The translations under genes and the position numbers were made by a program. This document shows positions 22,195 through 34,577 of a stretch of DNA of 64,000 nucleotides, in pieces (position 1 is the first letter of the stretch; each line of letters begins with the position of its first letter). Under the pieces are notes generated by a model. The model was given only the letters and a program-made list of their open reading frames with translations, had not been told where the DNA came from and ran no database searches. Origin of the DNA: Nothophaeocryptopus gaeumannii (lineage: Eukaryota; Ascomycota; Dothideomycetes; Mycosphaerellales; Mycosphaerellaceae). Where the stretch lies: the NCBI GenBank assembly GCA_031771865.1, contig JASISA010000009.1, positions 1,674,001 through 1,738,000 of the forward strand. Reading direction: 5' to 3'.

Positions 22195-23772
22195 TCAATC
22201 CGTCTCTATGCTTAATTGTACACTCACGTCCCAACGCACATTGCCCAGCCGTTGACGTATTAATGTTGTGACCTTTTGTCGTATTCGAGTCAGGTCGTCA
22301 GTCATGCCGTAACCGACTCGTGGGCTCTTGTAGCGAAGCTTTAGATTGGCCATGCAGAGTCCATAGTGAACTTGCCAGAACCTCGCCTCGTCCACGTTCG
22401 TCACCGCAGGGTCAACATTGGCGATGTCGTCGAGAATCAATCGGAGGGAGCTGTTGCTTCCAGAGGGCGTTTTCACACTCATTAATAGCATTGATGAGAG
22501 TGACGTTGCCAAGCGAACACCCAGTGCCACCATCATCAAAGCGATGACGAACGAGAGGACCATGTCGGCGATGTTGTAGAAGTCGGCAGAGAAGAATGGC
22601 AGAAGAGGTAGCGCGATTGAACACGACAGGGTGAGGAAATGAGACGGGTTACCCAGGATCCTGCCCCATCTAGCCAGCTGTTCGAACCGCATTGCCTTGC
22701 CAATTCTAGCGTGATTCTTCAGGAGCACGGCCGAGACCAGAGTAGCCACGATGGAGAGCATACTGGCGAAGTCGACATGTGCCGTTCCAACTCGCTCGTG
22801 TGCATGTGGCGAATGCGACTCGTGACTGCCCACGTTCTCCAGAGAATGCTGAATACCATGGCTGAAGACATCGAGACCCATGAAGGCAATGAACACGGCC
22901 ATGCCAAAGCCTGCAAGGACATCTGCTCGCTCCAGACCGAATGGGTGCTTGATCGAGCTTCGCTTCCAGACCTCGAAGTTGCCCATCACGTCGACTACCA
23001 CACAAACCGTCGCCCCTGCAGCATCGAACAGCAGTAATCGGCTCAGCGCTGTCATGGCTAAACTTCCGGCGCCGCTGAATTGCACGTATCCTGATATGAG
23101 GAAGTGACACGCGCACCATGCCAATCGGGTCGTTTGTTGCCGCGTCATGCTCCACCACGCTTCCTTTCTTGTAGGCATTGGCAAACTCGCAGGTACACTC
23201 AGCGGCGTCCTGACAGTTGCAGGTGGCTTGAATATGCTGTCCATGTGGGAAGCGTGTATTGACGAATGCCTGTATTTGTGCCCTCTTCGCTTCCCCACCA
23301 GCTCATTCTTTGCTCCCATTGCCGGGCTTCTTTCATACGACACCGGTGTGAAGTTGAATGGGTTGACTACAGCGCCCGCGCTGCTGTCAATGGATTGGAA
23401 CCCGCCATCCGTGCTCGCCGTCTGCGGAGTGATGGGGCTGTACATGGACTGCGCTGGACTTAACCCTCCATTTATACTGAATGTCGCACTCTCCGGAGAC
23501 AGCATGCTCGCCGCCGAAGCCGCAGATTCGGTCCTGCCTGATTCTGGGCCCGTTTGCACCGATCTTGTCCTCTCCGGGGAGTCATTGATGCCTTTGTGAA
23601 TGTCATAGTCGTATTCGGTATGCACGCTCGGAATGCTATCGCTGCGTTCATAGCTGCTCAGGCCTAGGCCAATATTGAATGGACGCGGTTTCAATGTCTC
23701 TGGCGATGGCGGGTTGTCTGAGGGAGGGGTGGGAGTGCGCGGTGGGAGCGGGACGGGGAGGTTGGAGGCCAT
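22195..23772 (-). CDS. Zrg17-like cation diffusion facilitator (zinc transporter subunit)
   Basis: A single exon of 525 codons from the ATG at 23772. About 195 residues of Ser/Pro-rich, probably cytosolic tail precede a membrane domain of about six segments (roughly residues 215-425). The signature KHPFGLERADVLAGFGMAVF lies after the second segment, and a CDF-like cytosolic C-terminal domain (VHYGLCMANLKLRYKSP ... WDVSVQLSIE) follows. The second membrane segment (FDAAGATVCVVVDV) lacks the canonical HxxxD zinc site. This fits Zrg17-type subunits, which in yeast pair with Msc2 to load zinc into the early secretory pathway. Zrg17 rather than Msc2 is an inference from that missing site. It is divergent from the next gene, with 351 bp between the starts. 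Confidence 0.75.
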   Translation of the reverse strand: MASNLPVPLPPRTPTPPSDNPPSPETLKPRPFNIGLGLSSYERSDSIPSVHTEYDYDIHKGINDSPERTRSVQTGPESGRTESAASAASMLSPESATFSINGGLSPAQSMYSPITPQTASTDGGFQSIDSSAGAVVNPFNFTPVSYERSPAMGAKNELVGKRRGHKYRHSSIHASHMDSIFKPPATVRTPLSVPASLPMPTRKEAWWSMTRQQTTRLAWCACHFLISGYVQFSGAGSLAMTALSRLLLFDAAGATVCVVVDVMGNFEVWKRSSIKHPFGLERADVLAGFGMAVFIAFMGLDVFSHGIQHSLENVGSHESHSPHAHERVGTAHVDFASMLSIVATLVSAVLLKNHARIGKAMRFEQLARWGRILGNPSHFLTLSCSIALPLLPFFSADFYNIADMVLSFVIALMMVALGVRLATSLSSMLLMSVKTPSGSNSSLRLILDDIANVDPAVTNVDEARFWQVHYGLCMANLKLRYKSPRVGYGMTDDLTRIRQKVTTLIRQRLGNVRWDVSVQLSIETD

Positions 23773-24123
23773 TGTCGGGGAGACTTTGTCCTGGTGTGGT
23801 TTTTATGTGTCCAGCATTGGGACAGCGGCGACTCCAAGAAGACCGCTATTGAGTCGTCCACCTTGATGTCTTTATTCAGGGGCACGGTCGAGAACGAGTG
23901 CGGCGTTCGGAGTTCAGCACAGGCCAGCCAAGTTCCAACAACATCCAACAACCACCGCCAGCAACATACGAAGTACGCACCCTACATGCACGACACAGGA
24001 TATAGCCGGGTCCTGAAACACTTTTGAACATATTTATGCACCTCTTGCCCGATCCGTCTCGATAAGCGATCCGTCACCGGGCAAGCGCATCTACGTCAAT
24101 GGTCCTGCTCCCGAAACAAGAAG
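23773..24123. promoter_or_regulatory. Shared divergent promoter region
   Basis: A 351 bp region between the starts of the Zrg17-like gene (left, minus) and the two-TM membrane protein (right, plus). I see no certain motif. A zinc-responsive element would be the thing to look for. Confidence 0.4.
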
Positions 24124-25494
24124 ATGGAAAATGGGCCATCCGCTGGCGGCAGCGGCGACCGCCGTAGAATCACGGTCTCTGGCCCACGTCCCGAAGTCGA
24201 GAACGCGAAAGATAGTACCAACATGAAGAGCGACAGCCCGGAAAGCATGAAATTGCCCTGGAGCTCGCCCTCCAATTCGGCACCTTCAATGGCACCTACA
24301 ACTCCTGCTGAACTCGCGACTTCGCACGGGAAGCAACAGTCCGGTCATAAGAAGAGCTTGAGTGGGAACTTGCTGTCGAAGTTCAGCTTTCTGAAGAGCT
24401 TGGGAGATGAGACACGGCCGGCCTCGCGCGAGGGAAGCAAAGAGCCGCAGAGTCCGAAAGGCGCGAAGAGCACCAAGAGCAGGAAGAGCATAGACGATGA
24501 TGCTATGCCAGACTCACCAGTGTCGCCGGAGAAGGGTGAGAGCGCAATGGCGGCTGCGCTGAAAGCCACGAAGACGCGGAAGCGGAAGGGCTCTTTGCGA
24601 AAGACGGCCTTGCTTGGCACGCGTAAGTTGGTGACAGAGGGGCGGGAGAGGAGAAATAGTATCCTCCAACGAAGTTCTTCTACCAAACCGACTGAGGGAC
24701 ACTCTTACCAACCCACGCCGATGGCAAACGCGACGAAGCACACCGAACAGCAAGGTGAGCCGCCAGGGGATGAATCCAGCGACCTCCGCAGCAAGTTCAG
24801 CTATGAGAACGTGGTCGCGGCGAGCAGCAGCGATAGCTGGCCCGAATCTGCCGCTGCGACTTCTGCAAGGCTGTCCCTCCTGACAGATCATCGAGGGCAA
24901 CAGGACCAGCGAAAGGCATCCGCCGAGCTCGCTAGCCCACTCGATCTGAAGAGCCCTACTAGCAACACCAGTTACGCGAGCACCACGGACGACGACGACA
25001 TGCTTACCTTCGACCGACCAGCTAACGGCTTTGTTGGATCGCAAAGGGATGCCATGTTGCTGAAGAAGCCGCTCTCATCTACAGCAACGAGCTATTTCCC
25101 TTCCGTGACCTCCGTTGACACATCACTATCCCGACGAATTAGTGCCAAGTCGGTCCGGCCATCGCCACTTTCACACAACATTTCAACTTTGTCGAGCTTC
25201 CCGGAGCCGGAACCACATGACTACACCGAGACAGAGTACTGGGGATGGGTCATTTTGTTCGTCACATGGCTTACGTTCACTGTCGGGATGGGCAGCTGCC
25301 TGGAGATTTGGAGCTGGGCTTGGGATGTTGGAGAGACGCCGAGAGCACCGCGGGAGCTAGAAGACGATCCTACTTTGCCGATCGTAGGCTATTACCCGGC
25401 ATTGATTGTACTCACAGGCGTGGTGGCTTGGGTCTGGATCACTGTGGCTTGGATTGGGATGAAGTATTTCAGACACGCGAAGATCGAGGTGTGA
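24124..25494 (+). CDS. Conserved fungal membrane protein with two C-terminal TM segments
   Basis: A single exon of 456 codons. The first ~355 residues are Ser/Lys/Pro-rich and probably disordered, with basic patches (KATKTRKRKGSLRKTA) and many possible phosphosites. Two membrane segments then follow: WGWVILFVTWLTFTVGMGSC and ALIVLTGVVAWVWITVAW. The loop between them (IWSWAWDVGETPRAPRELED) and the end (GMKYFRHAKIEV) look strongly conserved, and I recall similar tails in ascomycete proteins of unknown function. The charge pattern suggests the long N-terminus is cytosolic. Function is unknown. It ends about 200 bp from the RIP-mutated block and shows no RIP itself. Confidence 0.7.
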   Translation: MENGPSAGGSGDRRRITVSGPRPEVENAKDSTNMKSDSPESMKLPWSSPSNSAPSMAPTTPAELATSHGKQQSGHKKSLSGNLLSKFSFLKSLGDETRPASREGSKEPQSPKGAKSTKSRKSIDDDAMPDSPVSPEKGESAMAAALKATKTRKRKGSLRKTALLGTRKLVTEGRERRNSILQRSSSTKPTEGHSYQPTPMANATKHTEQQGEPPGDESSDLRSKFSYENVVAASSSDSWPESAAATSARLSLLTDHRGQQDQRKASAELASPLDLKSPTSNTSYASTTDDDDMLTFDRPANGFVGSQRDAMLLKKPLSSTATSYFPSVTSVDTSLSRRISAKSVRPSPLSHNISTLSSFPEPEPHDYTETEYWGWVILFVTWLTFTVGMGSCLEIWSWAWDVGETPRAPRELEDDPTLPIVGYYPALIVLTGVVAWVWITVAWIGMKYFRHAKIEV

Positions 25495-25599
25495 GCAAGT
25501 CGGCGCGCATGCCCACTACCAAGCTGGGGCTTGCATATGACTGTGGACTTGGTTAGCAAGCACATGTTGGATTTGGATGAGCTCTGTGCTGTTCCACTG

Positions 25600-25800
25600 G
25601 AGCCGAATTTTACCCACGTCAACGTGTTATAAAGGCCTCGTGCTGTTTCGAACACCAACAGACTACTAAACATAAACAAAGCGACCTTAGCAAGCGCCAG
25701 CTATGGCTTCTAAACCCCTTAATGAAGCTGGAAGTACCGCTAGCTCTACCGCGATAAAGCCCTAGTATCCTCGCTACTAACGATATTGACCTCGGTAGTA
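25600..25800 (+). other. Orphan 5' end of a gene or element at the RIP boundary
   Basis: A TATA-like ataaagg near 25630 and an A-rich leader are followed by an ATG at 25703 and a short open run (MASKPLNEAGSTASSTAIKP). TAG and TAA stops of RIP type then begin at about 25761. The leader and first codons still contain CA and TG dinucleotides; the body does not. This could be the start of a retroelement gag or of a host gene destroyed by RIP. Confidence 0.35.
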
Positions 25801-25964
25801 CTAATCGGAATGCAGGGTCGACTTCTATAATAGTATTAAGATCGTCGACGATGAATCTCTAAAGGCGTTCCTTTAAGTTCTTTTAATAATAAGAATCTAG
25901 TTACTTATAAAGTAATAGTTCTTATACGCCCGTTATTAAGTCCTAGTTTCCTCTATTCTCTAGA

Positions 25965-26270
25965 GTATTATAGGCCGAGTACCTATATAATATAATCCTT
26001 TAGTCTCTTAAAATTAGAAGAGTCTAATACCTTAGTAAATATATCTACTATCTATTCTTTAGTAGGAATAAATTCTAAGGTATACTCTCTAATAAAGTAA
26101 TATTAAATATTAATATATTTAGTCTAAAAATAATACTTAGGATTATTAGCGAGTTCTATAGCTAATTATAAGTTAGTATATAGGATATTATTACTACTAT
26201 TAATTCCTAGTTCCTTATAAAGGTCTCTTAGGAATATAGCCTTATAAATAGTATCTACTATCTTCTACGA
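25965..26270 (-). mobile_element. Ty1/Copia fragment: RNase H end
   Basis: The minus strand, read through stops, gives AIFLRDLYKELGI, LANNPKYYF, TKYINI, YYFIREYTLEFIPTKE, IVDIFTKVLDSSNFKRLKDY. This is the well-known C-terminus of Copia polyproteins, with stops where Gln (CAG to TAG) is expected. Only the RNase H end is recognisable; the fragment loses similarity near 26300. Confidence 0.8.
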
Positions 26271-26981
26271 CTACTCTACTCTCTCTTTACGATTATCTAA
26301 GCTCCGAGAAAACGCCGAGAAATTACCCGAATATCTCCGAATTAAAGCGGCTTCCCTACGACCGAAAATCGACTTCCAATAGGTTATAAGCCTGGGTAGT
26401 ACCTACTTTAAACCTAAAAATCGAAGAGAAAAGGCCTAAAACTATACTAACTTTCGATCGATAATATCTTAGTAAACTTATTCCAATCCTCGAAACAAGA
26501 GCTTTTAAACGCTAGTCTAACTATCTCGATACGACGACTTAATCCTACGGAATTACGATACTAAGTTCACTCTTTTATAAGGAGCCTATAGCCTTTAGTA
26601 GTCCCTATAGCGCCCTACCTAGAAGACTAGGAGTAATAGGGTTACTAGTAGTATAAAACCTTTAATTAGGACCTACTAGTAAGCTATAAACTAATATGTT
26701 AGGACAAGAATAGCTGAAACCCTAGTTAACTAGAGAGTAAGCTTAGTGTTATACCTATCTCCTTAAATATATATTCTCTAGAATGTTTAAGAGATATCTA
26801 GAGAATATACTAGAGTCTACTAGATTCTATAAAACCTAGTTCCTATACATATATCTATGCTTGTCCTTAGGCTATATGTGAATAAAATAGGTATAGTTTA
26901 GGGGCTTAGATACTAGCCCTATTTGCATATATATAATAGGCCTAATTCGCTACTATTTAGTACAAACTACATAGATCTAGG
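26270..26981. repeat. Unassigned RIPed DNA with inverted copy of the 41.1 kb repeat
   Basis: At about 26825-26978 lies an inverted, RIP-mutated copy of the repeat found at 41.1-41.26 kb. It lacks that repeat's internal hairpin. Just before it, TATTCTCTAGA and TCTAGAGAATA form an inverted pair at about 26773-26810. The rest cannot be assigned. Confidence 0.5.
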
Positions 26982-29900
26982 AAAACGAATTTAGGGAGGC
27001 GGCATTACTAAAACCTTAGAATATACGGAACCTATTAAGGCAATACACGTATCCAAAGCACGGCGATACGCCGCTATTAGTAGGTGCGTAGTTAGCGCTC
27101 GAAAATACTAATTCTTAGTATTAGAAGAAGAGAATTCTCTACTAAGTATAGCTAGTGCACAAGGCTGTGCTGCCTTAGGTATAGATAACGGACTAGAGCT
27201 ATTTCAAGAGGTTACTAAAGAAACTACTATAGGTAGAGATATAGGGAGTATTAATCTAGCTTCCTACCTAACCTCCTGAGAGAAGGGGTATAGAGAGAAG
27301 AACGTAGTAGTAAATAAGAACTAGTAGGGTCCCCTCTTACCTTAGGAGGCCCTAAAAGAGATTTAGAATAAGGTAGGTAAACTAATGCATTAGAGTTAAT
27401 ACTCCTCCTTCTAACTAGAGAGGGTAATCTAGATAATTCTAGATATAATTCACTTAGCGTAGACTACGAAGCGCACTAACTAGGAAGCCACTCTAGAATC
27501 TATCTAACGGAGTATTACATAGATTTAGAAGAAGATAGAGTAGAGTCTAGGACTAAAGATAACCTAGGCTATAGTCGTAGCCTAATAGCTAGCCTAGCTG
27601 TCTAGTATTAAAGTATAAAGAGCTACGTGCTCCCTTAAGATTCACGTAGATAACGAAGCGACTAGGGCTAAGCTTAGGGATACTAAAGCTACCCGGATTG
27701 TTTCGCGTTTTACTATAGAAGGAGGGAACTAGGCACATGTAGTCGTAGTTAAGAAGGTCCCTAATAGACTAGTTCTCACGACTACGGACCCTATAGTAAG
27801 GAACCGAATAGTAGTAGATACCTAAGGCCTAGGTAAGGTCTTAAAGGAGGCAAGAATAGTATAGAAAACCTTCCTAGTCCAAGTCTACTTTATTATAGTT
27901 GTAGGAAACGACCCTACTATATAGCGGATCTAGTTAATTAAGGAAGATAACAAGTAGCTAATACCCGGAATCCAAGTATAGAATACCTAGTAGAAGGGCT
28001 AGAAAGCTATAGTAATAGGAATAAAGAAATAGAGTACTCTAGTAGTCGAACTAAAGATAGTAGAAGCTACTAGAGCTATAGTAGAGAAGGGTATTATTAT
28101 CTCTAGAGTACTCTACGATACTAAAGAATAGGACTACTAATAGACAATAATATAGTACTTTAACTACTAAAGATATAGCTATATCGGTACAAGGTATATA
28201 AACGGTACGGTATATGCAAGGTATAGAGGAAGCTATAATATAAGAGAATATGCGTACGAGAAGCTTATAGAGGTAGACCGATTAAAGTATAGCAAATACG
28301 GAAATTATAGTTAGAACTACCTAGCTTGGCACTATATATGCTTAAAGAGACAAGTAATTAAGGATAAGATTTAGAGTATAAAGAAGATAGGGGCGAGCTA
28401 TATAGCTAAGCTAACCTATAGTACTCCTAGCTCTACTTCTCCTCTACCTTCCCTCCTCTATAGTAAGGAGCGAATAGGGAGGAGAGGACTAAATAGCTAC
28501 CCGGATAAGCTACGAATATATCCTAGGTAGGAGGCTAATAGGAATAGTGGTAGAGAAGCGAATACTATAGAGGTTTAGGAGGCTAGTTAGGGTAGTGAAT
28601 AGGGCTAAGACTATTATACTAGAGTAAGGACAAGGGTTGATCTAACGAGCAATACAGCGGGATTAACTACTAGCTAGTACCTAATAAACACATAACCGAT
28701 ACTAAGTATACTATAGGCAAACGTACGGAAATTATAGGCTACCTACTAGCAGCTACTCGATAATAGCTAGAAAGACATTCTCGCTATCTAGGAGATATAC
28801 TAACCTAAGCAATAGAAGAATAGTTATATATCCGAAGTACTATACTATTATAGAGGAAGATAAAGACAGGAGAGTCGTATTCTACGTCTATAAGAAGTAT
28901 AGCCTATCCGAATAGTCGTACTGGATTATAAGTAATTAGAAGATCCTAATCTTACTATAAACGATAATAGGAACTATATACCTCTATAATATCTATAACT
29001 AGAATGCGAGGCTTATAGTAGAGGAGCTTTTAGAAGGTATTAAGGAACCGGGAGAATACGTTCTAGTTAGAGACTTTAATCTTACTACTATTAGTAGGGA
29101 GGACCGTTAGTACTATAGGAGGATCTTAGAGTAAGAGAGCTACGAGAGGCGTGTCGAGATATACTATATCTAGCGATACCCTAGGTCTTACTACCTAGAG
29201 AAAGATACAATAGTCTAAACTAGGACGACGATAGACCTTACTCTTATAATAGAGGAGATATTAAAGAGGATAATAGTATATTAGCTAGGTAAGGAAGACA
29301 TTAACTCTAATTATATTAGTATAGAGACAACTATTAACATAGGGATATAGGAGGAGACGAGAACAAGATAGATGTAGAAGGATACTAACTAGGAGGAGTT
29401 TAGAGAGACGCTCTAAAAGCTCCTACCTATAGCCGAAGGGATAAGAGGATATAGATAGTACTATAAGTAATCTTAGCAATACACTATCAAAGACAAGGGA
29501 CCTTATTACCTAGCGTAAAACATATCGGCTACCAGATCTAAGGAGTACGCTAGTAGTACTATATGCGATTCAGGAGGCTTAGTAGGCAAGACGGCATGTA
29601 TAATAGATAGGGAGCAAGGAGTACTAGAAGGAGTGGAGGGCATGAAACTAGGAGAAAAAGAGAACTATCTAGATAGAGAAAAGGAAATAGTAGAGGATCG
29701 TAGTTTACAAAACTACTAGCGAGCTATAGGGAATATAGAAGCTAGCTAAGTAGGCAAAGAATAGCGATAGCCCTATTCGACCTCCCTAGATACCTATACT
29801 AACATATGATAACGATTAGTTCACGACGGATAGTGCGAAAACAGAGATCCTACGGATAGCCCTTTTCCTAATACTAGAGCCTATAACCTATTAATATAGC

Positions 29901-32110
29901 ATGCGAAATTATAGAAGAGGAGGTACGAAAAGTAGTCTAAAGACTACTAAACGACAAGGCTCCTAGCCTCGACGAGATACTAAATAGATGCATTAAGAAA
30001 TGCCTAGCTTAGCTACTCCCATCCTCTAACGCATCTCCTAATAGTATGTTTCAATTAGCTACTACCTAGCCTAGTTTTAGAAAGCTAGGACGATTATGCT
30101 ATAGAAGGCGGGTAAAGACTTATCTACTCTAAAGGGATAGAGGCCTATTACCCTTCTATCGTGCATTAGTAAGATACTAGAAGTAATAGTTGCACGGAAA
30201 ATAGGATAGGCTATATAGGAATATAAGTTACTTCCTTAAAACCAAATAGCGCAAGTAGGTAGATCGACTAGAGACGTACTATAGTATATCCTTTAAAGCG
30301 TTTAGACTACGTAGAAGAAAGGTAAGGTAGCCTTAGTATTATTACTTAATATAATAGAAGCGTTTAATAAAGTTAATTACGAACGGTTAATCCATAACCT
30401 ACGGTATAGGAGGATTCTATACTAGATTATAGCTTTTATAGCGTTATTCCTAAAGGATGGAGAGACAATAATCGCTATCCCTGGATACGAGTTACTAGTA
30501 GCACGAGTAGTATATAGAATCCTATAAGGAAGTACTATCTTACCTATCCTACTCCTCTTCTTTATAGCCTCCCTCCTAGAAGGAATAGAATACACTAAAG
30601 TAGTTGGGTTTATAGATAATACATACCTTATTATAGTGTTAAATTCGACAAGAGGTATATACGAGGTACTAGAAAAGGACTATAATAGCTATCTACAATA
30701 GGCCTTAAGATATAGAGCTAAGTTCGCCTCTAAGAAATACAAAGTTATGTACTTTATAGGGGGTATAAGGAGCATATCCGAATCCTAGAGAATACCTAAT
30801 ATCCTATCGCTCTAGAGTAGCCTAGAGGATATAATAAGGGTCCTAGGAGTAATCGTTAACAAGAGACTCAAGTAGCACGTATAGATAGAGAATACCCTTA
30901 TAAAAGTAAAACGGCTAGAAGCTATACTACGACGGATTACTACTACTACGTAGGGCGCTATAGTAGAGATAGCCTATAAGCTATATATCTTAATAATTAG
31001 GCTAGTAGTAATGCACGGGAGCGAGGTATAGATAGTAGGAAAGGAGACTAGAATCTTAAAAATGCTCTAATAAAAGCTATAGGTAATATAGAATAGATTC
31101 CTACGGATAATCCTTAGGGCCTACTAAGCTATACTAACGCGACTATTATATAAAGAACTCTAGATCGAAGATATTACCGAGAATAGGAAGAGAACTACTA
31201 TAGCTATAATAGCTACGTAGAGGTAGAGGCCGGATATATACTAGGCTATATAAGAGCTAAAGGGGCGGATCCTACTAAAGTACGGATAACTTAGGGCATA
31301 TAGTAGACGCCTAAGAAAACTATACAGCTCGCTACTAGAGTAGATAGACGAGTAGGCTACTATCCTACGGTCCTAGCTCTCTTATATAGATAGAGTAGAT
31401 CTAAAGAAGACTTAGAAAGCAATATAGACTATCCTCTAGAGCTAGTATAAGTAGGACGAGTTATAGAAGTAGGACAATACTAGGCGCGAAGGAATCCTCC
31501 TACTCGCGTTTAGGACTCTATAGAATACTAATACCTAGGAGCTTTATCGAGGGCTTAGTAAAGCCTAGGCCACGATAGTATTCTAGATACGATTAGAGAC
31601 AATTAGCCTTCCTTACTTCCTCTACAAGGTTAGGGTACCTAATACTAGCCCCTACTACGAATATAGAGATAGAGGGATAGCTCGATACTACCTTACCTAC
31701 TATACAAATATGCGAGAGAGTAGAAGGGAACTTATCTTAGCTACTAGATACTAGGACGCGAGAAGATAGCTTACTAAGTTTCCTAGACAAACCGTAGCGT
31801 AGGTAATAAGGTATCTCCCTATAGGATAATTCGAGTAGACTCTTAAATATCTCCTAGAGTAGGCCGGAGATCTCGAACCTAAGTAAGGAGGATAATGTTA
31901 ACTCTAGCGTATTAGCTAGCTACCTATAGGCAAATATATTAGTTCTATAGTACCTAAGATATAGTAGGGTATAAGGCATAATAGAGAAGGGAGGAAGTTT
32001 TACGCTATAGGTACTTTCTATAGGGTTTTCTTTTATAATATGTAGATATACTAGAAGGGGCATAGCCTATAGCTAGCTCGAATATATTTATTATTATTAT
32101 TATTATTATA
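26982..32110 (+). mobile_element. LINE copy A, near full length, heavily RIPed (Tad/I-like)
   Basis: About 5.1 kb, ending in an ATT repeat. Read through stops it shows ORF1 zinc knuckles turned from Cys to Tyr (around 28150-28350, for example YIGTRY and YLAWHYICLKRQ), an endonuclease region (LVRDFNLT near 29070), reverse transcriptase from about 29890 with the catalytic FADD box reading FIDNT near 30610, and the C-terminal Cys-rich part near 31650. The left end is set where similarity to copy D begins (cgaatttagggaggcgg). No target duplication is visible. Non-autonomous and dead. Confidence 0.85.
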
Positions 32111-33050
32111 AACCTAAAGCCTTAAAGGCCTTCTAGTATATCTACTCTATAAATACGTTAAAAACGCGTCTTTAAAGGCTAGAAGGAATATTTCTTTATC
32201 GATATAGAAGACGCGCTAAGGCGCTAAGTCCCGGACGCGTTAGGAGTATTTTAGCTTTAGTAGTAAGAAATAGACTATATCTAGAGGCTATACGATATAC
32301 GACGAATATAATAGTATATAGAGCGTAAGGATCTTATATTCTAGATAGTAATCCTCAAAGGCCTAGTTAAGATAGCTCTCGTAACTATCTAAAATAAGTA
32401 GCCTATAGATACTAACCTAACGCACTTTTATATACATATTAAAGTACTTTAACTACTTAAGCCTAAGCGCGTTATTTATCTATCTATTCTTAGAGACTAA
32501 GAGCTTCTAACTACGTAGTATTTCTACCTCCTCGTACTATATAGAGATGTAAATACGGCCCTTATTCGTACGAAACGAAGGGCCTAGAAATAGCCCTAGA
32601 GCTAACTCGAGGAGCTTGCGACGAGATATTAGCGTAGGGCCGCTATTTCTAGCCTAGAGTACGCGCGAATAACAATTAGACTCTTAGTATAGTATAGGGG
32701 TTCGATTTTAGAATATGCTAGATAAACTTTAGAATAGGTATAGAATTAAGTCTAGCCTATTATTAGTCTAAAAGAAAATATAGTTATATATAAGTCTCGC
32801 CTAAGGTACCTCTAGCCGACTTTAGACGATACCCTCCTAGCTAGTAATATACCTAATAACCTTAACTATTATAGTATACGCCCGATCCTACTACTATCGA
32901 TAATCCGATATTATTATAAGAGTCTATATAAATAAAAGGAGTAGGAGTAGTAAGCCTCTAAGTAGTAATATGTAGGATAGATACGCGCCTTTAGCTCCTC
33001 TAACTCGAGATAAAGCTACAAGATCGACGCTAGCGTAGCTACTAGTCCTT
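32111..33050 (-). mobile_element. Pogo-type (Tc1/mariner superfamily) transposase relic
   Basis: The minus strand, through stops, contains LKYFNMYIKV, then YRLLILDSYESY and EYKILTLYILLYSSYIV followed by QPL-like sequence, between about 32500 and 32290. This follows the DDE core of fungal pogo-like transposases (LILDGHxSH ... PAHSSHLLQPLD). Gly/His-to-Ser/Tyr changes are of RIP type. The C-terminal end is cut by the 3' end of LINE copy A; the N-terminal limit is uncertain. Confidence 0.6.
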
Positions 33051-34577
33051 CTCTCGTACTAAGCTTAAGCTCGATAAATTAGAGCGAAAACGATATATTA
33101 ACCTACTTGTGGAATACAATGCCCTCCTTTATAGTATAGTTACTACCTATATAGCTACTATTAGTAGCGCCTCGATACCCCTACTACTACTACTACTACC
33201 TCCTCCTACTAGTAATAGTAGTAGTCGTAAGCCTCCTATAGACAAGCCGATAGTTACTAAAGAAGAGGAAGGTAATAATAGTAGGAGTAAGTACGACTCG
33301 ACTATAGAAGAAAGTAAGGTATATTCCGATAATAGTAAGAATAAGAAGCGCCGATACTTTATAAAGGGAGTAAAGGAATTGAAAACCTACGTAAAGGATC
33401 GTTAACGCTTAGCTACTATAAAGGCTACTAAGAAGCGTAAGGCGGAGGATAACTCTAAGCCTATAATATTAGTAAAGAGAGGTCGTTTAGTAACGTAGTA
33501 ATCGAGTTAGAGCTAGCCTTCTTCTTCTTCTTTATAGTAGGCTTATTCTTCTTAGTATTAGTTAATTGCCCTATCGCCGATACCTCCGCCTTCTTTTTAA
33601 CCTATAGTACTAGGCGCTATAGGTAGCTAGTCTACTAGCTCTATACTTAGTAATATTAACGTAGCGCCTACTTATACAAATATAGACCCGCTACTAGTAC
33701 TCTAGTAGGAGGAGTAATAGTATACTATAAACGAGTCTAAGTCTACTAGCTCTAATATTCGCTACTATAGTACGTATAGTAGTAACGATCCCTCGACTAT
33801 ATAGGTACGAGTACTATAAGGAAATATCTATCGCGACTACTATACAAGAGTACGTACTAGTAAGGAAGATATATCGTTAACGCTATCTCTTAATACTTTA
33901 AAGACTAGTATAGTAGTAGGAAGACTTTTATCTACGCTAACGCTAACTACTAATAAAGGTATTACTCTACTAACTCTAATACTAACCGATAACACGCTAC
34001 CTAGTAGCTACTTCCTATTAATTAATTCGGTACTTTCTAGAGAAGCTATATAGTAGTAGGAGTCTCAACTAGGCGGATTAGCTAGTAACCCGCTACTTCT
34101 AAGCTCCGTATTTACGTTTAGTACAAATCTACCTAATCCTAGTAACGAAGATCTACGTAAGTAGTTTTAATATAAGAATTGCGATATTCCTTAGGCTATT
34201 ACGAGAGTCGTTACTCTAAACGAGTTTACTTGTATCTACTATAAGTAAGGTAATATCGACCCTACGTAGTAGAAGAAGTAGTATTACTTATAGCGCTACA
34301 AGATAGACCGTATTAACTTCCTATCTAAAGACGATCTAGATATAGAGTATAAGTTTAGCTATAGGGAGTATCGTATTATCGATCCAAATCCGGATATAGA
34401 TAGACCTCGCTAGGCTAGCGAATCTATTCGACGTCGAGAGGACGAGCGTTAAGCTAAATACTACGAGCTTTTCCTTAGTAAAGACTCGCCTAATCCTACT
34501 ATTATATACAATACCCTTTAAGATAATACGGCCTTATATAATAAGGATTAGGAATTAGTGTAGGACTTTTACTAGTA

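Noticed and set aside
33109..33405. 98-codon plus-strand frame as a host gene
   Set aside because: Starts at a non-ATG codon, is Ser/Lys-rich, lies inside the RIPed DIRS-like element and reads on in frame with its gag region.
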